Part shown: positions 51,101 to 58,654 of the stretch, in pieces
How the letters are laid out: every line of letters starts with the position of its first letter
How positions within the stretch are numbered: position 1 is the stretch's first letter
Source of the DNA: Planctomycetota bacterium
GTDB taxonomy: Bacteria; Planctomycetota; Phycisphaerae; Phycisphaerales; SM1A02
Direction of reading: 5' to 3'
Length of the DNA stretch: 64,000 nucleotides
Assembly (NCBI GenBank): GCA_021414025.1
Contig: JAIOPG010000008.1
Location: 248,001-312,000 of the forward strand
Translations under genes and position numbers: made by a program
The notes under the pieces: generated by a model
The model's database searches: none
Told to the model about the DNA's origin: nothing
The model's input: only the letters and a program-made list of their open reading frames with translations

Positions 51101-51733
51101 GTCGGAGCCGGCGAGCCAGAGGTCCGGCGCGGTGCCGCCGCGATAGCCCTTCCAATGCCAGTTCTCGTTGGACCAGCGCGTGAAGACGATCTGCCCCGTC
51201 GCCGGATCGATCGCCGCCAGCGACGCCTCGCCGATGTTGATCGGTTGCGCAGGGCCGCCGGTCACGGGCACCTGCCAGAGTTCCACTCGCCCCATCGGGT
51301 TGGTCCGCGAGGAGCGGAAGACCACGAACTTGCCGTCCGGTGTGAAGGTGAGCGGCTGCTCGCTGGAGTCGTGGAAGGTCAGACGCTTGGGCGATCCGCC
51401 CGTGATCGGCATGATGTAGATCTCAGGATTGCCGTCGTAGTCGGCGGCGAAGGCGATGTTCCTGCCGTCCGGAGAAATCACCGGCCAGCTTTCCATGCCC
51501 GCGCCGCTGGTCAGGCGCGCCGCTTCGTAGGGCGCGCTGCCGTTGATCTTGGTCGTCCACAGATCGCCGTCGGCGACGAAGACCATGCGCTCGCCGCGCA
51601 CCGCCGGGTGGGAGAAATAGCCGCGGCCCGGCGCGTCGGCAAGCATCGCAGGCGCCTTGGCATCCGCGGCCCGGGCCGATGCATTCACGGTGGCGGCAAC
51701 AACCAGCATCAACGATAGCAATGAACGTGGCAT
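48152..51733 (-). CDS. Tricorn protease homologue (S41 family), exported
   Basis: 1193 residues after a signal peptide (about 1-22). Two beta-propellers fill the first ~650 residues, with many WD/TolB-like blades ('WPVISPDGRNIAFAADYDGNPEIY' is one). An acidic, Ala/Lys-rich linker follows (about 600-660). Then come the C1 domain with catalytic His in 'SELRNSHAYISGG', a PDZ domain ('LGADLQQTDEGWKIARIFP'), and the S41 core with nucleophile Ser in 'MDQGAGSDGDIFPESM'. The family degrades peptides of 6-12 residues. Four different peptidases with export signals lie within 25 kb. The ATG at 51733 begins the signal peptide; the fbp stop is 34 bases upstream. Confidence 0.93.
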   Translation of the reverse strand: MPRSLLSLMLVVAATVNASARAADAKAPAMLADAPGRGYFSHPAVRGERMVFVADGDLWTTKINGSAPYEAARLTSGAGMESWPVISPDGRNIAFAADYDGNPEIYIMPITGGSPKRLTFHDSSEQPLTFTPDGKFVVFRSSRTNPMGRVELWQVPVTGGPAQPINIGEASLAAIDPATGQIVFTRWSNENWHWKGYRGGTAPDLWLAGSDRKSFAQLTKTAENELFPMWKQGRIWFLSDSGGVMNLWSVDAKGADRTQHTFFTSSDLEPRWASADPAADGGWIVFTRGGEIINFDTKSGQMQALDIRLIGDRLQSRPRFESVMAHAEGFALSPGGKRLAIESRGEVTVIPVDPLNGHEITTPIQFPGRSISRERDVTWLGEDLVAYVSDLNGQSDIMTRHIAVDPRENPADPAAGSLFSPDETKVESSESWIHPPVASLDEKHLAWSTKTGFLRVLNLETKASVEADASVNGAISDYRFSPDSKWLAWSRPLSNGLQQVVIRNLETGVNTSIGEGMTNDYAPRWDPAGLYLYFLSDRNINPTPDHAELNFANLQTTQVCVVPLYAKFPPPLRQDAAQMGMDLGAWRDLGAKLKEAHEADESGEAASVPMDGSAAQAGEATNAGIPHATAEAKGKESAADKGKKASELAELDAEIPAEVDSAGISERVALLPIPAGSFDGFEAIAGGVLLGRRPLEGVLDEKWPAPPLGQGGTKVERFDLVEEKTTPLLANAVEAWIMDPTGAKVVSWDGSALSSIDTTGGEPKPIETKDLAVRVDPKAEWKQIFEEAWRLQRDFFWREDMNGVDWAGIRERYRPLVERIGSRGELNDVIGEMMSELRNSHAYISGGADFAQTRPVSVGSLGADLQQTDEGWKIARIFPDESAIGGGESPLAKPFRNVKAGQYLLAIDGVKLDPKQDPAELLVDKGGKSVRLYIGDSPKDTEGTLVEVTLPSSDHALRYASWVEGNRKKVAELSGGKLGYIHLPDMDSEGLISFMRNFYPQTDKQGLLVDIRDNGGGYISQALVEKLSRKPWAYTVPREGRIEPYPTRVIDGPIVVLMDQGAGSDGDIFPESMRLVNGTTLVGTRTWGGVVGIDMDKGFMDGGISSQPGYGFWTPKRGYKVENEGVTPDIEMVWLPQDQQAGRDTQLERAVEVLLKQMPPKHEMPVRIRKGGAPENSGAAGGAASSTNVPGMK

Positions 51734-51767
51734 GGACGATTCTTTCTTGGAATGATTCCGCGGTCGG

Positions 51768-52820
51768 TTAGCTCTTCGATCCCGAAACATAGCGCATGAC
51801 ATGGTCGACTTCCTCGGGCGAGCCCATCACCAGCGGCGTGCGCTCGTGCAGGTGCTTGGGCACCACGTCGAGCGTGCGCATGGAGCCCGTCGTGCTTTTG
51901 CCTCCGGCCTGCTCCATCAGGAAGCTCATCGGGTTGGCCTCGTAAAGCAAGCGCAATTTTCCCGAGGGGTGTTTCTTGGTCGGCGGATAGAGGAAGACGC
52001 CGCCGTTGATCAGCGTGCGATGCACGTCCGCCACCATGCTGCCGATGTAGCGGCTGGAATACTGATTGGCGTGGGTCCAGGCGAGGTAGTCGCGGTAGCC
52101 GCGCGGGAAACCCTCGGCGTAGGCCTCGTTGACGGAATAGACCTTGTTCGCCTGCGGAATCTGCAGGTCGCGCTTGACCAGCAGGAAGCTGCCCACGCTG
52201 GTGTCCAGCTCGAACATGTGGGTGCCGTGGCCGGTGGTCAGCATGAAGACGGTGCTCGAGCCGTAGAGCACGTAGCCCGCGGCGATCTGCTCGGCGCCGC
52301 GCTGGCAGACGGTCTCCATGGCGCCGGAGATCCCCGGATCATTTTTCAGCACGGTGAAAATGGTTCCCACGCCCACCGCGGTGTCGAGGTTGCTCGAACC
52401 GTCCAGCGGATCAAAGAGAACGCAATACTTGCCGCCCTCGCTGCCCTTGCGCAAAATGGTCGGCTCGTGGTCCTCCTCGCTGCCCAGCACGGCGATCGAG
52501 GGGCGCGAGCCAAGCACGCGCATGATGACTTCGTTGGAGATCATGTCCATGCGCAGCTGAACCTCGTCCTGCACATTGATCGTGCCTTCCTGGCCGATGA
52601 CCCCCTGCAGGCGCACATGTCGAACCTTGAAGGCGATGATCTTGGCGGCCAGTGAAATCGCCGAGATGATCCAGCTGAATTCGCCGGTGGCGCTGGGATA
52701 CTTCTGTTCTTCCTCGAGAATGAAACTCTGCAGGCTGACCAGATTGTCGGTGACGACATCGGGTCGCTTGGAATCAGCCGCCGTGGCGGCCGTGGTCTTG
52801 CTGGGCTTCGCGGAACTCAT
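51768..52820 (-). CDS. fbp: Fructose-1,6-bisphosphatase, class I
   Basis: 350 residues. 'GEEDHEP'-like acidic loop (here 'LGSEEDHEPTI'), the metal motif 'VLFDPLDGSSNLDTAV', 'YVLYGSSTVFMLTTGHGTHMFELD' and 'RYIGSMVADVHRTLINGGVFLYP' (AMP/substrate Arg and Lys regions) are all class I FBPase features. It hydrolyses fructose-1,6-bisphosphate in gluconeogenesis, matching gap elsewhere in the window. GGAG lies 7 bases before the ATG. Its -10 shares a TA with that of the divergent thiolase gene. Confidence 0.96.
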   Translation of the reverse strand: MSSAKPSKTTAATAADSKRPDVVTDNLVSLQSFILEEEQKYPSATGEFSWIISAISLAAKIIAFKVRHVRLQGVIGQEGTINVQDEVQLRMDMISNEVIMRVLGSRPSIAVLGSEEDHEPTILRKGSEGGKYCVLFDPLDGSSNLDTAVGVGTIFTVLKNDPGISGAMETVCQRGAEQIAAGYVLYGSSTVFMLTTGHGTHMFELDTSVGSFLLVKRDLQIPQANKVYSVNEAYAEGFPRGYRDYLAWTHANQYSSRYIGSMVADVHRTLINGGVFLYPPTKKHPSGKLRLLYEANPMSFLMEQAGGKSTTGSMRTLDVVPKHLHERTPLVMGSPEEVDHVMRYVSGSKS

Positions 52821-52860
52821 GAATCGTCTCCAGAATGAGGCCGGAAGCAGCCCCGAACTC

Positions 52861-52870
52861 AGGCTACCAT
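52861..52870. promoter_or_regulatory. Symmetric -10 element shared by fbp and the thiolase gene
   Basis: AGGCTACCAT contains TACCAT on the plus strand (66 bases before the thiolase ATG) and TAGCCT on the minus strand (40 bases before the fbp ATG), with a common TA. Both leaders carry Shine-Dalgarno sequences. Confidence 0.4.
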
Positions 52871-52936
52871 CCTCCTCCCGAACATCGCGCCCGCGCATGC
52901 GGGCACGCACGCCGAGTCACCCGCAAGGAGAAACCC

Positions 52937-54115
52937 ATGCCGCAACCCGTCATCCTCGCCGCACGTCGCACCCCCATCGGCCGCTTCGGCGGATCGCTCG
53001 CGAAAGTGCCGGCGCCGCAGCTCGGGGCCTTCGCCATCGAGGCGGTCCTGGCCGATGTGCCCGCGGCGAAGGCGGCGATCGAGGAGTGTGTGATGGGCAA
53101 TGTGCTGCAGGCGGGCGTCGGGCAGAACCCAGCGCGGCAGGCGGGTCTGCTGGCGGGTTTGCCCCACACGCTCAACGCGGTCACCGTGAACAAGGTCTGC
53201 GGATCGGGCCTGCAGGCGGTGATGCAGATGGCCACCAGCATCAAGGCCGGCGACATCCAATGCGGCGTCGCGGGCGGCATGGAGAACATGGATCTCGCTC
53301 CGCATTTCGCGCACGTTCGCGCCGGAGTTCGCTTTGGCGACGCCAAGTTCATTGATCACATGTCAGCGGATGGTCTCACCTGCCCCTTTGAAAAATGGGG
53401 CATGGGATTCGCCGCCGACTACACGGCGCAGACCGGCGGCGTCACCCGCGAGGCGCAGGACAAGTTCAGCGTGCAGAGCCATCAGCGGGCGGCGCAGGCC
53501 ACGAAGGATGGGCACTTCAAGGCGGAAATCGTGCCGCTCACCGCCGAGCGGATTTCGCAGAAGCAAGGCCTTGATGCGGACGAAGGATTCCGCGCCGATT
53601 CAAATCTGGAGGCGCTGGCCAAGTTGCGGCCTTCGTTCAACAAGGATGGAACCGTCACGGCCGGCAACTCCAGCCAGATTTCCGATGGCGCCGCGGCGCT
53701 GATCGTGGCGAGCGAGGAGTTCGCCAAGAAGATCGGCGCCAAACCGATGGCGAAGATCCTCGACTACAACACCGTCGGCGTGGCTCCGAAGGATATTTTC
53801 TTCGCCCCCAAGCTCGGCATTGAAACGCTGCTCAAGAAAAACAATCTCGCCGTCAAGGACATTGATCTCTTCGAGGTCAACGAAGCCTTCGCGGCGCAAA
53901 TCCTCGCGGATGTCACGCCGCTGGGCATCCCGCACGAGAAGCTCAACATCTGCGGCGGCGGCGTGGCCATCGGCCATCCGATCGGTGCCAGCGGAGCCCG
54001 CGTGCTGGTGACGCTCATTCATCAGCTCAAGCGCACCGGCGGCAAGCGCGGCGTCTGCTCGCTCTGCCTGGGCGGCGGCAATGCCGTGTCCATGCTGATC
54101 GAACTCTGCCCATGA
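52937..54115 (+). CDS. Acetyl-CoA acetyltransferase (thiolase)
   Basis: 392 residues. Catalytic C88 in 'VNKVCGSGLQAV', then 'VNEAFAAQI', 'GGGVAIGHPIGASGAR' (catalytic His) and 'CSLCLGGGNAVSMLI' (second Cys). It condenses two acetyl-CoA (biosynthetic) or cleaves acetoacetyl-/3-ketoacyl-CoA. AAGGAG lies 6 bases before the ATG. It overlaps the TMEM175-type gene by four bases, giving a tight two-gene unit. Confidence 0.95.
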   Translation: MPQPVILAARRTPIGRFGGSLAKVPAPQLGAFAIEAVLADVPAAKAAIEECVMGNVLQAGVGQNPARQAGLLAGLPHTLNAVTVNKVCGSGLQAVMQMATSIKAGDIQCGVAGGMENMDLAPHFAHVRAGVRFGDAKFIDHMSADGLTCPFEKWGMGFAADYTAQTGGVTREAQDKFSVQSHQRAAQATKDGHFKAEIVPLTAERISQKQGLDADEGFRADSNLEALAKLRPSFNKDGTVTAGNSSQISDGAAALIVASEEFAKKIGAKPMAKILDYNTVGVAPKDIFFAPKLGIETLLKKNNLAVKDIDLFEVNEAFAAQILADVTPLGIPHEKLNICGGGVAIGHPIGASGARVLVTLIHQLKRTGGKRGVCSLCLGGGNAVSMLIELCP

Positions 54116-54801
54116 TGGACGTCGAGCGCCTGCCCCGGCAGACGAACGGCTTCCGCCTGCGCGGCACCGAGGTGTCGCGGCTGGAGGCCTTCAGCGACGG
54201 ACTCTTCGCGCTGGCCATGACGCTGCTGATCGTCAACCTGAGTCCGGCGCGAACCTTCGCGGAATTGCGCGAAAGCTTCTTCGCCCTGCCGGTCTTCGCC
54301 GTGTGCTTTGTCCTGATCGGCGCCATCTGGTGGGAGCATCACCGCTTCTTCCGCCGCACGGGATTGCAGGATTGGCAGATCATCGTGCTCAACGGCGTGC
54401 TGATGTTCCTGGTGATGTTCTACGTTTATCCGCTGAAATTCCTGTTTTCGCTCGCGCTCAACCGCGGACAGTTCGGCGTGGGCATGTCGGGCAACGACGG
54501 GCGCTGGCTCTTCACCATGTACGGGGCGGGCATGATTTCGATCTATGGCGTGCTCGGCTTCATGCATCGGCACGCCCTCGCGTGCCGCGACCAGCTCCAA
54601 TTCGACGAGCGCGAGGCGTGGATGGAGCGCGAAGTGATGCAGAACTGCGCGATCTACGCATTCGTCGGAATAATTTCCATCAGTCTGGCCTGGATCCTTC
54701 CCGAAAACAAGCTGGGCTGGGCGGGCATGGCCTATGCGCTGCTGGGGCTGTTCTGCGCCGTGCACGGCTCGTGGATGGGAAACCGCCGTCCCCAAGTCTG
54801 A
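54112..54801 (+). CDS. TMEM175-type (DUF1211) potassium channel-like protein
   Basis: 229 residues with six hydrophobic segments. The signature 'RLEAFSDGLFALAMTLLIVNL' (23-43) matches the R-x3-FSD motif that begins helix 1 in TMEM175 channels. 'IGAIWWEHHRFFRR' follows helix 2. Bacterial members form K+-permeable tetramers; pore selectivity comes from hydrophobic residues of helix 1, not a TVGYG filter. The coupling to a thiolase (4-base overlap) has no obvious reason. It is a second possible K+ channel beside the GluR0-like protein. Confidence 0.85.
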   Translation: MMDVERLPRQTNGFRLRGTEVSRLEAFSDGLFALAMTLLIVNLSPARTFAELRESFFALPVFAVCFVLIGAIWWEHHRFFRRTGLQDWQIIVLNGVLMFLVMFYVYPLKFLFSLALNRGQFGVGMSGNDGRWLFTMYGAGMISIYGVLGFMHRHALACRDQLQFDEREAWMEREVMQNCAIYAFVGIISISLAWILPENKLGWAGMAYALLGLFCAVHGSWMGNRRPQV

Positions 54802-54812
54802 AGGCACGTCCC

Positions 54813-55916
54813 TCAGTTGGGATTCGGTTGTGCCGCCTTGAATTTCGCCGCCCACTCGGCCGTCATCTTGATGTACTTGTCGCCCAGTTCCTCGGAGGGC
54901 TCGATCTCGCTGCCTTCGTGCCACTCGTTGAAGCTGGTGACGAGCACCCAGTCCGGTTTTGCGGCGACCGCCTGGCGCCAGAGTTCCTCGTAAAGTTTTC
55001 CACCGTCGCGCTCGACCAAGAGACCCGGCGTGCGGACCTTGGTGTCGTCGTAGCCCGGGAAAACCGTGGCGCATGAGATCTTCCCGGAGGCGCGGGCCTT
55101 CTCGCCGCCTTCGCCGCAGTTCGCCCACCAGGGCATCGCGCGCTTCGCCCAGGTGTGAACCGACTCCTTTTTCTTGGCCGCCGCGGCCACGTCGCCGGCG
55201 GGACCATAGGCGCATGCACCGTCAAAAGTTGCCACGGCCTTGGCGCTGAAATCATCGCCGATCAGAAGTGGAAGAGGGCCGGCCGCGTGCGCGAGGATTT
55301 CCCGCACCTCCTTCCATTTCTCCACGCCGAGCTGCTGAATGGCGCGGCCATAGACGAAGATCACCGGACGTGCGACGCCATCCCTGATGACGCTGAGATA
55401 GGCGGCATGCGCACCGAAGCGCTTGGCGATGTCGGTGATTTCCGCCGCGACCGTCTCCGGCGTGCCGCCCTTGGGAATCTGCTCGTAGAAGATGCAGGCC
55501 CGTGTGCCCGCTTTCTTGCACGCGTCAAGACACGCTGGAACCGCCTGGTCCTCGAACGAGTCCTTGCCCCACCACGAGATGATGAATCCATCGATGCCGG
55601 CGCTCCTGGCCAAGTTGCAGTGACGTTCGATCACCGCGGGATCGTGCGAGTCATACGCGCCGCCCTTGGGATAATGGGTGCTCGAGGTGATCCTCATGCC
55701 AATGGCGTCGACGCCTGCCCAGTGGATGAACTTGCTCCCGTGAGCGCGACCACCCGGCCCTTCCGGCGTGCCATACCACGGGTAATAAAAGGCGAGGACC
55801 AGCGGCTTCTTCGCGATCACCGGGGCTGCCGGGGCGGGGATCCCCTGATTGGAGCTGCTCGCGCCGAGGATGCCATTCAGCGCGAGAAGTAGCACGGTGA
55901 TGAGGCGGAATCGCAT
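54813..55916 (-). CDS. GH99-like exported glycoside hydrolase / alpha-mannan hydrolase-like
   Basis: 367 residues after choosing the ATG at 55916, which begins a signal peptide ('FRLITVLLLALNGILGASSS') and lies 6 bases after TACGAT. The body resembles GH99/GH71-like (beta/alpha)8 enzymes: 'PLVLAFYYPWYGTPEGPGG' near the start, 'GIDGFIISWWGKDSFED', and the C-terminal 'WVLVTSFNEWHEGSEIEPS', which holds the acidic catalytic residues. GH99 endo-enzymes cut internal alpha-mannose or glucosyl-mannose linkages. The exact substrate is not certain. Confidence 0.8.
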   Translation of the reverse strand: MRFRLITVLLLALNGILGASSSNQGIPAPAAPVIAKKPLVLAFYYPWYGTPEGPGGRAHGSKFIHWAGVDAIGMRITSSTHYPKGGAYDSHDPAVIERHCNLARSAGIDGFIISWWGKDSFEDQAVPACLDACKKAGTRACIFYEQIPKGGTPETVAAEITDIAKRFGAHAAYLSVIRDGVARPVIFVYGRAIQQLGVEKWKEVREILAHAAGPLPLLIGDDFSAKAVATFDGACAYGPAGDVAAAAKKKESVHTWAKRAMPWWANCGEGGEKARASGKISCATVFPGYDDTKVRTPGLLVERDGGKLYEELWRQAVAAKPDWVLVTSFNEWHEGSEIEPSEELGDKYIKMTAEWAAKFKAAQPNPN

Positions 55917-55922
55917 GAAATC

Positions 55923-55928
55923 ATCGTA
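55923..55928 (-). promoter_or_regulatory. Putative -10 of the GH99-like gene
   Basis: TACGAT on the minus strand, exactly 6 bases before the ATG at 55916. Confidence 0.4.
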
Positions 55929-55946
55929 GTTCAACGGTGCTGCGCA

Positions 55947-56039
55947 GTGAGCGAGGTGCTATCACCAAGCGAGTTTAGCGCAGGGGCGAGTCCGCGAGCC
56001 CCGGAGCGTTGTCTGAGCGACTGATAGCACCTCGCTCAC
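55947..56039. repeat. 18-bp perfect inverted repeat flanking a GC-rich loop
   Basis: GTGAGCGAGGTGCTATCA (55947-55964) is the exact reverse complement of 56022-56039. The 57 bases between contain a smaller stem GGGGC/GCCCC. No coding frame crosses it. It may form a cruciform or be a small palindromic repeat element. Confidence 0.85.
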
Positions 56040-56085
56040 GGAGCCTCAGTTGCCGGAGCGACTGATGGCTCATCGCTCACGGAGC
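56015..56085. repeat. Two 30-bp direct repeats overlapping the inverted repeat
   Basis: 56015-56044 and 56056-56085 agree at 27 of 30 positions (GAGCGACTGAT-n-GC-n-C-n-TCGCTCACGGAGC). The second copy ends 25 bases before the LOG gene. This is the only obvious repeat cluster in the window. Confidence 0.85.
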
Positions 56086-56097
56086 TCACCATCTCAC

Positions 56098-56103
56098 TAT
56101 TCT
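56098..56103 (+). promoter_or_regulatory. Putative -10 of the LOG-family gene
   Basis: TATTCT, 7 bases before the GTG start at 56111 and just after the repeat cluster. Confidence 0.35.
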
Positions 56104-56110
56104 TGACCGC

Positions 56111-56857
56111 GTGCCCGAGCCCGAAGCCGTGAAGACGCCATCCGATCCTCCCGAGCAATTCATGCTCGGCGGACCGCGGCCGCGACTTGAGGAGTTCTTC
56201 CGCATCCTGCGCATCGCGACGGAATTCATCCGCGGATTCCGCAAGCTGCACTTCGTGGGACCCTGCGTGACGGTGTTCGGCAGCGCCCGCTTCGACGAGA
56301 AGAACGGCTGGTACCAACTTGCGCGACAGGTCGGTTCCGAACTGGGGCGGCGCGGGTTCACGGTGATGACCGGCGGCGGCCCGGGCATCATGGAGGCCGC
56401 CAACCGGGGAGCCCGTGACGTGAACGCCCCCTCCATCGGGTGCAACATCAAGCTGCCCCATGAGCAGATTCAAAATGCCTATTGCGACCGGACGATCTGG
56501 TTCCAGTACTTCTTCATTCGCAAGGTGATGCTGGTGAAATACTCCTACGGCTTCGTGGTCATGCCGGGCGGCTTCGGGACGCTCGACGAATTCTTCGAGG
56601 CCATCACGCTGGTGCAGACCAAGAAGATCGATGACTTTCCCGTCGTGCTCATGGGCCGCGCCTATTGGGACGAGCTGTTTGACTTCGTCAATACGCGACT
56701 TGTGCCGGCGGGCACCATTTCACCGACGGACACCCTGCTCTACAAGATCACCGACGATCCGGTCGAGGCGGCCGATTACATCAGCGAACCCGCGCGACTG
56801 CGGTTCGGCCTGAAGCACGGCGAAAAGCCCCGGCGCAAATGGTGGCTCTTCGAGTAG
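56111..56857 (+). CDS. LOG-family protein (TIGR00730 Rossmann fold nucleotide hydrolase)
   Basis: 248 residues from a GTG start. 'CVTVFGSARFDEKNGWY', 'GFTVMTGGGPGIMEAANRGA' and the LOG motif 'MPGGFGTLDEFFEAITLVQTKK' (PGGxGTxxE) are present. LOG enzymes release free base from (cytokinin) nucleoside 5'-monophosphates; many bacterial members act on AMP-like substrates (PpnN type). An N-terminal extension of about 45 residues is typical of this subgroup. It ends convergent with ahcY, with one terminator hairpin between. Confidence 0.88.
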   Translation: MPEPEAVKTPSDPPEQFMLGGPRPRLEEFFRILRIATEFIRGFRKLHFVGPCVTVFGSARFDEKNGWYQLARQVGSELGRRGFTVMTGGGPGIMEAANRGARDVNAPSIGCNIKLPHEQIQNAYCDRTIWFQYFFIRKVMLVKYSYGFVVMPGGFGTLDEFFEAITLVQTKKIDDFPVVLMGRAYWDELFDFVNTRLVPAGTISPTDTLLYKITDDPVEAADYISEPARLRFGLKHGEKPRRKWWLFE

Positions 56858-56867
56858 GACTTCGCGC

Positions 56868-56896
56868 AAGAAAACACCCGGACAAGATCCGGGTGT
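56868..56896 (-). terminator. Intrinsic terminator between LOG gene and ahcY
   Basis: Stem ACACCCGGA/TCCGGGTGT (9 base pairs), loop of five. On the minus strand it is followed by TTTTCTT, so it best serves ahcY; read the other way the tail is weaker (CTTCC) but may still help end the LOG transcript. Confidence 0.8.
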
Positions 56897-56925
56897 CTTC
56901 CACTTGCGTCATGAATGCGTAAGGA

Positions 56926-58522
<1,597 letters not shown>

Positions 58523-58524
58523 AC

Positions 58525-58530
58525 AGTCTA
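58525..58530 (-). promoter_or_regulatory. Putative -10 of ahcY
   Basis: TAGACT preceded by GC on the minus strand, 78 bases before the GTG start. Confidence 0.35.
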
Positions 58531-58574
58531 GCTGGAGTCCTTGGCGCTGTCCACCCTGGGAAGGGCGGGATTGC

Positions 58575-58580
58575 TACCTT
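58575..58580 (+). promoter_or_regulatory. Putative -10 of ptsI
   Basis: TACCTT preceded by GC, 74 bases before the ptsI ATG. Confidence 0.3.
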
Positions 58581-58654
58581 TGCGGCGGCTCCGATCCGCT
58601 TGATCCGTCTGGCATTTCCCAGGCCATCACGCCGGTCGCATCGCCAGGAACGAC

